From Lacihabitans sp. CCS-44 (GTDB lineage Bacteria; Bacteroidota; Bacteroidia; Cytophagales; Spirosomataceae): DNA of 64,000 nt. Made by a program: the position numbers and the translations under genes. Positions 33,376 to 42,337 of the stretch are shown here, piece by piece (the stretch's first letter is position 1; every line of letters starts with the position of its first letter). The notes below the pieces were generated by a model. The model saw only the letters and a program-made list of their open reading frames with translations. It was not told where the DNA came from and made no database searches. The stretch lies in NCBI RefSeq assembly GCF_024343735.1, contig NZ_RJUE01000059.1, positions 1 through 64,000 of the forward strand, read 5' to 3'.

Positions 33376-33926
33376 TGTGTAACTTTTAAAAGTTCTAACA
33401 ATTTTGACTTTCCCCTTACATATTGACTCCTTGAAGTCACTTCACTAATTCCTAAAATACTCCCGATTTCTTGGTGGTCGTAACCCTCAAACAGATAGAG
33501 ACTTAAGACCAATCTAAATCCATTTGGCAAACAACTAATGGCTCTTTTTACTTTTTCAATGGTCTCCATTTTCTCCTCGAAATCATCCTCGTCCTCATCT
33601 CTGAAGGTTGATTCTATCTTATCGTCTATTTCTTCTAGAACTACTTTTCGGCTTCTTAGTTTTGCAATAGACTTATTTACTACTATGGATTTTAACCAAG
33701 CTCCAAAAGTAGATTCCCCCCTAAACATTCCTATTTTTAGAAAGCCATCCAAAAACGACTCTTGAATCACATCTTCAGCCTCTTCCCTATCTCCTACTAT
33801 CCGCAAAGCCGTATTAAACATGGCTTTTATATATAAATTATAAATCTCCCGCTGAGCCACAGGATTGCCCACCTTGCAAAGCTCTACGAGCTCAGTTGTC
33901 TTATCTTTTATATATTCGTGACTCAA
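33372..33926 (-). CDS. ECF-family RNA polymerase sigma factor
   Basis: Sigma-70 region 2 (AMFNTALRIVGDREEAEDVIQESFLDGFLKI, with the -10-binding segment FGAWLKSIVVNKSIAKLR) and region 4 (LSLYLFEGYDHQEIGSILGISEVTSRSQYVRGKSKLLELL). No ATG precedes region 2; the frame reaches a TTG at 33974 and another at 33926, and the latter (184 aa) gives the usual short N-terminus. An acidic linker (RDEDEDDFEEKME) separates the regions. It heads a three-gene cassette with the anti-sigma-like and DUF4097-like genes. Confidence 0.88.
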   Translation of the reverse strand: MSHEYIKDKTTELVELCKVGNPVAQREIYNLYIKAMFNTALRIVGDREEAEDVIQESFLDGFLKIGMFRGESTFGAWLKSIVVNKSIAKLRSRKVVLEEIDDKIESTFRDEDEDDFEEKMETIEKVKRAISCLPNGFRLVLSLYLFEGYDHQEIGSILGISEVTSRSQYVRGKSKLLELLKVTQ

Positions 33927-33982
33927 ACTAGGATTGTTTCGTTTAAAGATGACAGCAAAATTGAAAAGTTGCAAGTTTCATC

Positions 33983-34017
33983 AAAAAAAAGAGAGACAAG
34001 GTTAAACTTATCTCTCT
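33983..34017 (-). terminator. Terminator of the M1 peptidase gene
   Basis: On the minus strand AGAGAGATAAG, loop TTTAAC, CTTGTCTCTCT (one G-T wobble), followed by eight T. It lies about 25 bases after the stop at 34043 and insulates the peptidase from the sigma-factor cassette. Confidence 0.8.
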
Positions 34018-34042
34018 TTTTGGAAATCAAAAACACTAAATT

Positions 34043-36427
34043 TTAGTTTCTACCGCTACTTCCAACACCCGCAGCATCATTCTTTTTAGCTTCTTGCATA
34101 GGATTCAGACCTTGTGGCCCAACCGAACGTTGCTTCATTAACTGAAACTTCGTTGGAGCTTCTGGCTCTTTCGGAAAACTGTTGTTAGCGGCATCGATAT
34201 CTGCTATTTCCATGTAAGGATCCAACTTAAACTTCTCCACCTTTTTCTTTGTAGGTATTGTTTTCGTGATTTCCACGTCATTTAATCTCCATATTTCGGC
34301 TGGATATCTGAAATCTTCCGTGGTTCCGTCTTCATAAACTGCTTGCACAATTACTGGCATCACCAAACCTCCTTTGTTCTTGATTTTTAGAACATAATAG
34401 TTCATGCCAGATTCCAGAAGTTTTTGATCGTCAGGAGATAGGGACGACTTATAAGTCTCATACTTTTTCTTATCTGCCTCCGTAACAGCATACCTATCGT
34501 AAGAATTATAAAAATCTTTCATAGATGGATCGGCTTCGACTACTGATTTTTCAATATCCGTCTTATCACGAATTTTACTCATGGTTTTGGCTTTGGCTTC
34601 ATCTATTTTCTTGATGTCGGCTTTACTTAGTTCAGGATTCTGAGTATCCAAAGAATACCATTGCACTTCGGTCAAATCCTGATCCACCGGCTCCACAGTA
34701 TAAAACCAACCTTTCCAAAACCAGTCTAAATCTACTCCTGATGCATCTTCCATAGTACGAAAAAAATCAGCAGGCATCGGACTTTTAAAAGCCCATCGAC
34801 GTGCATATTCTTTAAATGCTGCATCAAAAAGCTCCCTTCCCATAATGGTCTCACGAAGCATATTCAATCCAGTAGCTGGCTTGGCGTATGCATTCGGGCC
34901 TAAAAACATGACATTATCAGAAGAACTCATGATAGGCACTTGCTGTGACTTTTCTGTTTTCATGTAAGGCACAATATCCTGTGGCTCACCTCTACGAGCC
35001 GGATATTCTTTGTCCCACTCTTTTTCCGCCAAATATTGACAGAAAGTATTCAAGCCTTCGTCCATCCAAGTCCATTGTCTTTCATCAGAATTTACAATCA
35101 TCGGGAAGAAATTGTGTCCTACTTCGTGTATAATTACGCCAATCATACCGTATTTGGTACCTTCAGAGTAAGTACCGTCTGCTTCTGGTCTGCCACCATT
35201 AAAGCTAATCATTGGATATTCCATACCACCACCACGAGTGGCATGACATGAAATAGCCACTGGATAAGGGTACTCAATGGTATGCTGGCCATAAGAACGC
35301 AAAGTATGTTCCACTACACGAGTTGAGTATTTTTCCCAAAGTGGATTTCCTTCTTTAGAATAAAAGGACATGCTCCAAATCTTCTTTCCGTTGCCATAAA
35401 CATCGGTTTGCATGGCATCCCAAATGAATCTTCTTGAAGAAGCAAAAGCAAAATCTCTAACTTTTTTAGCTGTGAAAATCCAAGTTTGTTTGCCTGTGCT
35501 TTTGAATTTCATTCTTTCCTCTGCTTCTGCTTGTGTTGCCAAAATCACAGGAGTTTTGGATGAAGAAGCATCTTTCATTCTTTGTTGTTGCACTTTCGAC
35601 AACACTTTGGTGTAGTTTTGACACTCACCGGTAGCACCTAAAACATGATCATCAGGAACGGTAATTTCTACTTTGTAGTCGCCAAAAGGAAGCGTAAACT
35701 CACCTTGGCCTAAAAACTGCTTATTTTGCCAGCCGCTTACATCGTCATAAACGCACATGCGTGGAAACCAGTGAGCTATGAAATAATTGTAGTTTCCATC
35801 TTTTTCAAAAAACTCATAGCCTGAACGACCATAATATTCTGTAATGTTATATTCCCACTCAATTTTGATAGAAGTAGCAATAGTAGGCTTCAATGAAAGA
35901 GGAATATCCACACGCATCATGGTACCATTAATAGTGTAAGGAATATTAGCCCCTTTCAAATCCTTCACAGATTTTATTTTATAGCCATACTCTTTTTCAG
36001 ATGTAATGGTTGTATTCACCGAACTTGGCGAATTCATGCCATTGAGCTGGGTGCTGCTCATTTGTGGGTTCACTCCACCCGTTTTTCCAAGAGCATTTAT
36101 AGAGTTTTTCTGAAATAAATTTTGGTCTAATTGTAACCATAGATATCTTAAATCATCTGTAGAGAAGTTGGTATAGGTAATTATCTCTGAGCCAATTATA
36201 CGTTGGTTAACGTCATCCAATTCTGCTTTGATGTCGTAATCGGCTTTGTTTTGAAAATAATCCTTTCCTGGAGCTCCAGAAGCTGTGCGGAAGGTGTTGG
36301 GCGTTGGCAAAGTTCCGCCTAATTGTTCAAACCTTGTATTGGCATTGTAGGTAGTGCCTGAAGGGGCTTGAGCTACAACGATGCCGGTTGAAAACAAGAA
36401 CGAGAAAGCCAAAAAGAGTTTTTTCAT
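34043..36427 (-). CDS. Secreted M1-family zinc metallopeptidase
   Basis: 794 aa from ATG 36427, which opens a signal peptide (KKLFLAFSFLFSTGIVVAQ); the frame extends to 36490 without need. Gluzincin site HEVGH (434-438) with the third zinc ligand Glu457 exactly 18 residues later (MDEGLNTF), and a GGGMEYPM segment in place of the GAMEN exopeptidase motif. It is of the large M1 group without the usual C-terminal ERAP domain but with a DUF-like beta domain and a Pro/Ser tail. Predicted periplasmic or surface aminopeptidase. Possible co-regulation with the sigma cassette is not supported, because a strong terminator separates them. Confidence 0.92.
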   Translation of the reverse strand: MKKLFLAFSFLFSTGIVVAQAPSGTTYNANTRFEQLGGTLPTPNTFRTASGAPGKDYFQNKADYDIKAELDDVNQRIIGSEIITYTNFSTDDLRYLWLQLDQNLFQKNSINALGKTGGVNPQMSSTQLNGMNSPSSVNTTITSEKEYGYKIKSVKDLKGANIPYTINGTMMRVDIPLSLKPTIATSIKIEWEYNITEYYGRSGYEFFEKDGNYNYFIAHWFPRMCVYDDVSGWQNKQFLGQGEFTLPFGDYKVEITVPDDHVLGATGECQNYTKVLSKVQQQRMKDASSSKTPVILATQAEAEERMKFKSTGKQTWIFTAKKVRDFAFASSRRFIWDAMQTDVYGNGKKIWSMSFYSKEGNPLWEKYSTRVVEHTLRSYGQHTIEYPYPVAISCHATRGGGMEYPMISFNGGRPEADGTYSEGTKYGMIGVIIHEVGHNFFPMIVNSDERQWTWMDEGLNTFCQYLAEKEWDKEYPARRGEPQDIVPYMKTEKSQQVPIMSSSDNVMFLGPNAYAKPATGLNMLRETIMGRELFDAAFKEYARRWAFKSPMPADFFRTMEDASGVDLDWFWKGWFYTVEPVDQDLTEVQWYSLDTQNPELSKADIKKIDEAKAKTMSKIRDKTDIEKSVVEADPSMKDFYNSYDRYAVTEADKKKYETYKSSLSPDDQKLLESGMNYYVLKIKNKGGLVMPVIVQAVYEDGTTEDFRYPAEIWRLNDVEITKTIPTKKKVEKFKLDPYMEIADIDAANNSFPKEPEAPTKFQLMKQRSVGPQGLNPMQEAKKNDAAGVGSSGRN

Positions 36428-36610
36428 AATTGGTTTATTGATTAAGTGAATACACAATGCGAAAATATCATTTTTAAATTTATTTAACAATGACTGCCTG
36501 AATTAAAAAAGCTTTTTATAGACAAAAAATACTTTTTTTGAGAATATTATTAAAGTACTGAATCAAAAACAAAAAAGAAGCAATGACATTTCAAAATGCA
36601 CTTTTTGCTT

Positions 36611-36618
36611 TAAATTTG
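36611..36618 (+). promoter_or_regulatory. -7 promoter element upstream of cysM
   Basis: TAAATTTG matches TAnnTTTG and lies 23 bases before the cysM ATG. No clear TTTG -33 box is at the usual spacing, so this is a partial match. Confidence 0.4.
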
Positions 36619-36641
36619 AGTTTTGAAATAAACGTCATTTT

Positions 36642-37514
36642 ATGCCCGGAATATTAGATTTGATTGGAAATACACCACTTGCCGAACTGAGCAGACTGAG
36701 TCCAAACCCAAACGTTAGGATTTTTGCAAAACTTGAGGGAAACAATCCTGGCGGAAGCGTAAAAGACCGACCAGCTCTCAACATGATTAAGAGTGCCTTG
36801 GAACGTGGAGAAATAAAACCAGGCATGAAACTTATTGAAGCCACAAGTGGAAATACAGGCATTGCCTTGGCAATGATTGCATGTTTATATAATATTGAAA
36901 TAGAACTCATTATGCCTTCAAACTCCACCAAAGAACGTGTGGATACAATGGAAGCTTATGGTGCAAAAGTGATTTTGCTCGAAAATATTGAAGCTTGTAG
37001 AGACTATGCCGAAGAGAAATCAATGACCGATGAGTATTTACAGTTGAACCAGTTTGCCAATCCAGACAATTATTTGGCACATTATAAAACCACTGGACCT
37101 GAAATTTGGAGAGATACCGAACAGAAAATCACGCATTTTGTAGCTTCTATGGGTACCACAGGCACAATAATGGGTACATCCATGTACTTAAAAGAGCAAA
37201 ATCCTGATATACAAATAGTTGGATGTCAGCCCACCGAAGGCTCGTCTATACCCGGCATAAGACGCTGGCCAGCAGAGTATTTACCAAAAATATTTGACCC
37301 AAGCCGTGTGGATAGAATTTTTGATATTTCTCAAGAAGAATCCACTCTTATGGCCAGAGAATTAGCTAAAAAAGAAGCTATTTTCGGAGGAATGAGTTCT
37401 GGCGGTCAAGCCGCTGCTGCGATAAAATTAGCCAAAGAATTAGATTCTGGACTTATTGTATTTATCTGTTGCGACAGAGGTGATAGGTATCTAAGCAGCG
37501 ATTTGTTTGGGTGA
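36642..37514 (+). CDS. cysM: Cysteine synthase B (O-acetylserine sulfhydrylase)
   Basis: PLP enzyme making cysteine from O-acetylserine and sulfide; 290 aa. PLP lysine Lys41 in GGSVKDR, the substrate loop EATSGNTGIALA, the phosphate-binding GTTGTIMG and the C-terminal GGMSSGGQAAAA. The short length and the RRWPAEYLPKIFD segment suit CysM better than CysK. Its substrate is made by cysE at 12316, which is not linked in an operon. Ends at a terminator. Confidence 0.93.
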   Translation: MPGILDLIGNTPLAELSRLSPNPNVRIFAKLEGNNPGGSVKDRPALNMIKSALERGEIKPGMKLIEATSGNTGIALAMIACLYNIEIELIMPSNSTKERVDTMEAYGAKVILLENIEACRDYAEEKSMTDEYLQLNQFANPDNYLAHYKTTGPEIWRDTEQKITHFVASMGTTGTIMGTSMYLKEQNPDIQIVGCQPTEGSSIPGIRRWPAEYLPKIFDPSRVDRIFDISQEESTLMARELAKKEAIFGGMSSGGQAAAAIKLAKELDSGLIVFICCDRGDRYLSSDLFG

Positions 37515-37551
37515 GTTGATTTTGAAACTTGAAATTGGCACACTGATGACA

Positions 37552-37569
37552 TTCCGATAGCAATCGGAA
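37552..37569. repeat. TTCCGAT-AGCA-ATCGGAA palindrome
   Basis: A perfect 7-bp inverted repeat with a four-base loop after cysM. Similar CCGATAGC-type palindromes recur in intergenic DNA of Bacteroidota (from general knowledge). One copy only in this window. Confidence 0.5.
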
Positions 37570-37627
37570 CTAACAAAGCAGATTTATATAGATTTTTAAA
37601 ATTATCAAAGATTAGTTTACATAAAAA

Positions 37628-37652
37628 AGCAGGTTTTTCAACCTGCTTTTTA
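37628..37652. terminator. Terminator between cysM and pyrE
   Basis: AGCAGGTT, loop TTTC, AACCTGCT, then T-rich; A-rich before it. It can serve cysM on the plus strand and pyrE on the minus strand. Confidence 0.8.
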
Positions 37653-37674
37653 CTTATAATTACATTCTATCTCT

Positions 37675-38298
37675 TCACCACTTCGCAGGATTTCTTCTCC
37701 ATTTTTTAAGAGATTCTACATCCGAGGGTTTTACGTAATCCTGCTTTAGAGCTTCGTCTATGAGGTAATTGTAGTTACTGAGGGTTACTAATTTAAGATT
37801 TTTTTCAGCGAAATTTTCGTCGGCGATTTTAAATCCGTAGGTGAATATGGCTATCATACCTACTACTTCAATGCCTTGTTCTATCAATGCCTCGGCAGCT
37901 TTTATCGAGCTACCACCTGTTGAAATAAGGTCTTCTAGTACCACTACTTTTTGGCCTTTTTCTATTTTGCCTTCTATTTGGTTGCCCATACCGTGTTCTT
38001 TCAGCTTTGGTCTTACGTAGGCAAAGGGCAAGTTCATATAATCAGCCACCAAAGCTCCTTGGGCTATGCCTGCCGTGGCTACGCCTGCAATGAGTGTTGC
38101 CTCTGGAAATTCTTTTTTGATAGCTTTTGCTAAGGCTTTTTTGATAAATGTACGAGCTTCCACATCCGAAAGTGTGATGCGGTTGTCGCAATAAATGGGC
38201 GAATTCCAACCTGAACTCCATTTGAAGGGTTTCTCAGGGCTTAGTTTTACGGCTTTAGTTTTTAGTAAAAAAGTAGCAATTTTTCTAGCAGTATTCAT
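37675..38298 (-). CDS. pyrE: Orotate phosphoribosyltransferase
   Basis: 207 aa from ATG 38298 (NTARKIATFLLKTKAVKLSPEKPFKWSSGW). Pyrimidine synthesis: orotate plus PRPP to OMP. The PRPP-binding motif VVVLEDLISTGGSS, and AGVATAGIAQGALVADYMNLPFAYVRPK, are typical. A longer frame to 38367 reaches into the upstream gene and is rejected. It starts one base after the CorC/HlyC gene ends, so they are co-transcribed. Confidence 0.94.
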   Translation of the reverse strand: MNTARKIATFLLKTKAVKLSPEKPFKWSSGWNSPIYCDNRITLSDVEARTFIKKALAKAIKKEFPEATLIAGVATAGIAQGALVADYMNLPFAYVRPKLKEHGMGNQIEGKIEKGQKVVVLEDLISTGGSSIKAAEALIEQGIEVVGMIAIFTYGFKIADENFAEKNLKLVTLSNYNYLIDEALKQDYVKPSDVESLKKWRRNPAKW

Positions 38299-38299
38299 C

Positions 38300-39592
38300 T
38301 TAATCTTCTTTGTCCTCGGTTTTCTTAGTAACCAACATCTTATCGATTCTGTTTTTGTCCATATCAACTATTTCAAACTCAAAATCACCCCATTCGAAGG
38401 TATCTGCTGTCGAAGGAATTTCTTGCAAAATATGTAACGCAAAACCTCCCATGGTGTCAAAACCGGTGTATTCCTTGCGGGTAGGTAGGTCTATTTCAAA
38501 TTCGTTCAAAAAGTCGTCAAAAGGCAAGGAAGCATCTATTAGAAAACTTCCGTCTTCCCGCTCGGTTATTTCAAACTCAAACTCATTGGTTTCCGAAATA
38601 TCCCCTACCAAAGCATCTAAAATGTCGTTCATCGTCACAATTCCGCCCACGTTTCCGTATTCGTCCACAATGATTCCAAAGTGCTTTCGCTCCTCTTGAA
38701 ACTTCTCCAAAACCTGATAGGCATGGTTATTTTCAGGGATATAAATGGCTGTACGGAGGTTTTCTTCTAATCTCTGTAACTCAAAGTTAAGGTCTTTACC
38801 TAGCAAGTCTTTGATATACAAAAGCCCTCGCATATCATTGATACCATCCTGACAAACAGGATATACCGAGTGTTTTTTGTCGATTATTTTTTCCTTATTT
38901 ACTTCAAAGTCGTCGTCTAAATCTAGAAAAGTAACCTCGTTGATATTGGTCATGAGCGAAGTTATACGCCTATCGCCCAGATGAAACACATTTTGCACAA
39001 TTTCATGCTCTATCTCTTCAATTGTCCCTCCGGTAGCACCTTCTTGCATCAAAGTCTTTATTTCTTCTTCTGTCACTGAGCTATCGTTTTCTTTCAGTCC
39101 AATGATTTTGAAAATAAGATCCGAAGTTTTGCTCAACAACCAAATAAACGGAGAGGTAATATAAGAGACCACACTCATTGGCTTCACGGCATTCATGGCT
39201 ATTTCCTCAGCTTTGGCCATACCGATACGCTTTGGCACCAATTCTCCAAGAATCAAAGTCACAAAAGTAAGAACTACAGTAATCAAAAACACAGCAATCG
39301 TTTCTGCATACGGAGCCAAATTTGCAAATTTCTGAAAAAACGGAATGAGATAACCTTTAAAAGTGTCTCCTGAATAAATACCAGTAAGAATACTGATAAG
39401 AGTAATACCTATTTGAACAGTTGACAAGAATTTGCCGGGAGAGTTGGCGAGTGCAAGAGCTGCTGTGGCACGTTTATCACCATTTTTTGATGCAATTTCT
39501 AATTTTGTTTTTCGGGATGAAACCAAGGCAATTTCTGCCATAGAAAACAAACCATTTAGAACAATTAGAAAAAGAATTATAAAAATTTCCAT
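38300..39592 (-). CDS. CNNM/CorC (hemolysin) family membrane protein
   Basis: 430 aa: N-terminal DUF21/CNNM membrane domain (about 1-190, four hydrophobic segments), a CBS pair (about 200-330; ITSLMTNINEVTFLDLDDDF, FGIIVDEYGNVGGIVTMNDILDALVG) and a C-terminal CorC_HlyC domain (about 340-425). The family takes part in Mg/Co efflux or ion homeostasis; the hemolysin name is historical. First gene before pyrE on the minus strand. Confidence 0.92.
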   Translation of the reverse strand: MEIFIILFLIVLNGLFSMAEIALVSSRKTKLEIASKNGDKRATAALALANSPGKFLSTVQIGITLISILTGIYSGDTFKGYLIPFFQKFANLAPYAETIAVFLITVVLTFVTLILGELVPKRIGMAKAEEIAMNAVKPMSVVSYITSPFIWLLSKTSDLIFKIIGLKENDSSVTEEEIKTLMQEGATGGTIEEIEHEIVQNVFHLGDRRITSLMTNINEVTFLDLDDDFEVNKEKIIDKKHSVYPVCQDGINDMRGLLYIKDLLGKDLNFELQRLEENLRTAIYIPENNHAYQVLEKFQEERKHFGIIVDEYGNVGGIVTMNDILDALVGDISETNEFEFEITEREDGSFLIDASLPFDDFLNEFEIDLPTRKEYTGFDTMGGFALHILQEIPSTADTFEWGDFEFEIVDMDKNRIDKMLVTKKTEDKED

Positions 39593-39745
39593 TAAAATTT
39601 AAGATGATTATTCCAATCATCTAGACTGATTTATCCGCAAAGTAACGAAATTTTTAAAATAGATAAAGTGCTTAGTATTAAAAAATATGTATCTGAGTCC
39701 TTTTAATAGATAAAACCATTAATTTTGTGTTTTTGAAAAATCATT

Positions 39746-40429
39746 ATGCTCATTTTTGTCAATAATAAGGCCATCACTATTTCGGAAAACACGCATTTCG
39801 TGAAGGACCACCCAAAAAACTTCGACCACGTGTTTGACATCAAAACAGAAGCAGTGGAATTCAGGGAATTGAGCGGAAATGTTTTAGTTAAAAACGCCAA
39901 TTTTACCAATATTCTCAACTTCATAAAGTTCGCCCAGTCCTCCAAGCCCGAAAAACTCGGTCATTTGACTTTTGAGGTAAAAAACGAGGAGCTTTTTAAG
40001 CTAAAAGTTAAGGACAAACTGCAAGTAATAAAAGCAGCCGGTGGCGTGGTAGAAAACCACGACGGCAAAATACTGATGATGAAACGTTTGGGTTTTTGGG
40101 ATTTACCCAAAGGTAAGGCAGAAGCAAACGAGAAGTCTAAAAAAACTGCCGAGCGTGAAGTGGAAGAAGAATGTGGAGTAACCGTAATTGTGAATGATAA
40201 GATTTGCACCACTTGGCACACCTACATGATGAAGGGCAAATTGGTTCTGAAACAGACCAAATGGTACGCCATGAAACTCATATCAGACAAAAACATGAAG
40301 CCACAAATAGAGGAAGACATAGAAGAACTCAGATGGATGAACGAAGAAGAAGTGGAGCATGCCCTCAAAAACTCGTATAACTCCATAGCCCATGTTTTAA
40401 AAAAATCAGAGCATTCTTTGCTTCTATAA
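39746..40429 (+). CDS. Nudix hydrolase with an N-terminal extension
   Basis: 227 aa. Nudix box at residues 123-145 (GKAEANEKSKKTAEREVEEECGV, written here as G-x5-E-x7-REVEEEC), complete with the metal-binding Glu residues. It hydrolyses a nucleoside-diphosphate-linked substrate that cannot be named. About 85 residues precede the Nudix fold (LIFVNNKAITISENTHF start) and are shared by Bacteroidota homologues, as far as I recall. TAATTTTG at 39720-39727 may be the -7 element. Confidence 0.88.
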   Translation: MLIFVNNKAITISENTHFVKDHPKNFDHVFDIKTEAVEFRELSGNVLVKNANFTNILNFIKFAQSSKPEKLGHLTFEVKNEELFKLKVKDKLQVIKAAGGVVENHDGKILMMKRLGFWDLPKGKAEANEKSKKTAEREVEEECGVTVIVNDKICTTWHTYMMKGKLVLKQTKWYAMKLISDKNMKPQIEEDIEELRWMNEEEVEHALKNSYNSIAHVLKKSEHSLLL

Positions 40430-40521
40430 TGTTAATAATTTGTAAATTTCCCCAAAAATTAAATAAACAAAGCTAAACCTCGTTTAGAGTACAATTTTAA
40501 ACTTAAACCAATATATTTTTC

Positions 40522-41163
40522 ATGAAAAAGATTCTCAGTATTCTTATTGCTATCTGTATTACATTTCAGATGGTAGGTGCCCAAACCACTAAAAAAGCTA
40601 CAGAAAAAAAAGCGGCCAAAACCACAAAAGAAGCCAAGACTTCTAAAGAGAAGTCTGCCGACAAAAAGGAAAAAACTACCAAAGAAACTAAGTCTAAAGT
40701 AGATAAAGGAACAAAAACTAAAGGCGAAAAAGGTAGCAAAACCACAAAAGATGCAGACTCTAAGTCTAAAACTACCAAAGAGACAAAAACCAAAGTAGAT
40801 AAAGACAGCAAAACGGTAAAAGATGCCAAAACTAAGGTAGATAAGGAATCGAAAACCAAAACAGAGAAGGATTCAAAAACTAAGGTTGACAAAGACAGTA
40901 AAACCAAAGTAGATAAAACTACAAAGACAAATGACAAAGGCGATAGCAAGTCTAAAGTAGAAAAAACTACGGTTGATAAAGGCACAAAAACTAAAACTAC
41001 TGAAACTAAAACCTCTCAGGCAGACAAAGGAACACAAAAGAAAGTAGCAGGTGCGGACAAGTCAGTAGGTAAAGATGCTAAGGGCCGCACGATATATGAG
41101 GGCCCAAGAGGCGGTAGATATTATATCAATTCTAACGGCAATAAAACCTACGTTCAAGACTAA
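40522..41163 (+). CDS. Secreted Lys/Thr-rich repeat protein with PBCV-type basic adaptor domain
   Basis: 213 aa. Signal peptide (KKILSILIAICITFQMVGAQ), then about 160 residues of low-complexity Lys/Thr/Ser/Asp sequence built on a recurring unit near TKVDKDSKTK, and a C-terminal domain at 187-213 with IYEGPRGGRYYINSNGNKTYV. That ending matches the PBCV-specific basic adaptor domain (PF08789), first noted in chlorella viruses. The mature protein is extremely basic, so it may bind polyanions such as surface polysaccharide, DNA or LPS. It ends at a strong terminator and stands alone. Repeat number probably varies between strains. Confidence 0.8.
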   Translation: MKKILSILIAICITFQMVGAQTTKKATEKKAAKTTKEAKTSKEKSADKKEKTTKETKSKVDKGTKTKGEKGSKTTKDADSKSKTTKETKTKVDKDSKTVKDAKTKVDKESKTKTEKDSKTKVDKDSKTKVDKTTKTNDKGDSKSKVEKTTVDKGTKTKTTETKTSQADKGTQKKVAGADKSVGKDAKGRTIYEGPRGGRYYINSNGNKTYVQD

Positions 41164-41188
41164 TTAAAATATTTTAAAAAATATTGAT

Positions 41189-41219
41189 AGCCTAACGGAA
41201 ACGTTGGGCTATTTTTTTT
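41189..41219 (+). terminator. Terminator of the Lys-rich protein gene
   Basis: AGCCTAACG, loop GAAA, CGTTGGGCT (nine pairs, one T-G wobble), then A and eight T. It follows the stop by about 25 bases. Confidence 0.88.
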
Positions 41220-41248
41220 ACTTTTGAATCTGAAAAACTTTAAATAAA

Positions 41249-42316
41249 ATGAAAATACGTGTCTTGGTAGTTGGTTGTGGAAATATGGGCACTTCTCATG
41301 CTTTGGCTTATCATCATCTTGCAGAATTCGATATTTGCGGCATAGTGTCACCTGGCAAAAGCAAAGAAAAACTGAACGAAAAACTCGGTGGTGGCTATCC
41401 CCTATTTGATGATTATTACACGGCATTGGCAGAAACTAAGCCCGACGCCGTAAGTATAAACACCTACCCTGATACCCATGAGGCTTATGCCATAGCAGCC
41501 TTAGAAACAGACTGCCATGTATTTATAGAAAAACCATTGGCCGACACCGTCGCTGGTGCCGAAAGAGTGGCGGCAGCAGCTAAGAAACATAATAAAAAAC
41601 TCGTGATTGGCTACATTCTGAGGGTGCATCCTTCTTGGGAAAAATTTGTAGAAGTAGCTCAAACGATGGGTAAACCACTTGTAATGAGGATGAACCTCAA
41701 CCAACAAAGCCATGGAATCATGTGGGACGTACACCGCAACCTTATGAAAAGCCTAAGTCCTATTGTTGATTGCGGAGTGCACTATATAGATGTTATGTGC
41801 CAAATGACTAGATCAAAACCCGTTTGGGTGAGTGCCATCGGTGCCCGCATGACTGAAGATATTCCGGAAGGAAACTATAATTATGGTCAGCTACAAATAC
41901 GTTTTGAGGACGGCTCGGTGGGTTGGTACGAAGCTGGCTGGGGCCCAATGATGTCAGAAACAGCCTTTTTTGTAAAAGATGTAATCGGACCAAAGGGCTG
42001 TGTCTCTATTGTAGCCAAAGATGCCTCAAAAGCCGGACAATCTGACAATGTAGATGCTCACTCAAAAGCGGAATCGCTAAAAGTGCACTATGCGGATATT
42101 GATGCCGCCAATAATTTTACCAGAAAAGACGAATGGATAGATTTCGCTGACGAACCAGACCATAACGAACTATGCAAAAGAGAACAATTATTTTTCTTAA
42201 ATGCCATTCAGAATAATGTTGACTTGACTGACCACGTAGATGATGCAGTAAATAGTCTCAGAATAGCCTTTGCTTGTGACGAGTCAGTAAAAACTGGAGA
42301 GGTGGTGAGGCTTTAA
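41249..42316 (+). CDS. Gfo/Idh/MocA-family oxidoreductase
   Basis: 355 aa, NAD(P)-dependent sugar dehydrogenase-like. Rossmann motif VLVVGCGNMGTSHALAYHHL at the N-terminus, FIEKPLADT (the EKP motif) and a C-terminal alpha/beta domain with VDCGVHYIDVMCQM (the conserved Gly-x-His). Substrate unknown; relatives act on sugars and inositols. TACTTTTG at 41219-41226 could be a -7 element immediately after the terminator of the previous gene. Converges on the fimbria-like operon with a 21-base gap. Confidence 0.9.
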   Translation: MKIRVLVVGCGNMGTSHALAYHHLAEFDICGIVSPGKSKEKLNEKLGGGYPLFDDYYTALAETKPDAVSINTYPDTHEAYAIAALETDCHVFIEKPLADTVAGAERVAAAAKKHNKKLVIGYILRVHPSWEKFVEVAQTMGKPLVMRMNLNQQSHGIMWDVHRNLMKSLSPIVDCGVHYIDVMCQMTRSKPVWVSAIGARMTEDIPEGNYNYGQLQIRFEDGSVGWYEAGWGPMMSETAFFVKDVIGPKGCVSIVAKDASKAGQSDNVDAHSKAESLKVHYADIDAANNFTRKDEWIDFADEPDHNELCKREQLFFLNAIQNNVDLTDHVDDAVNSLRIAFACDESVKTGEVVRL

Positions 42317-42337
42317 AATGTTGAGTCTCTCCTTAAA

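Noticed and set aside
36635-36931. 98-codon minus-strand frame at the start of cysM
   Set aside because: Antisense to the conserved PLP-binding part of cysM.
40566-40985. 139-codon minus-strand frame opposite the Lys-rich gene
   Set aside because: Its Val/Leu/Ser repeats are the complement of the Lys/Thr/Asp repeats; no start context or domain.
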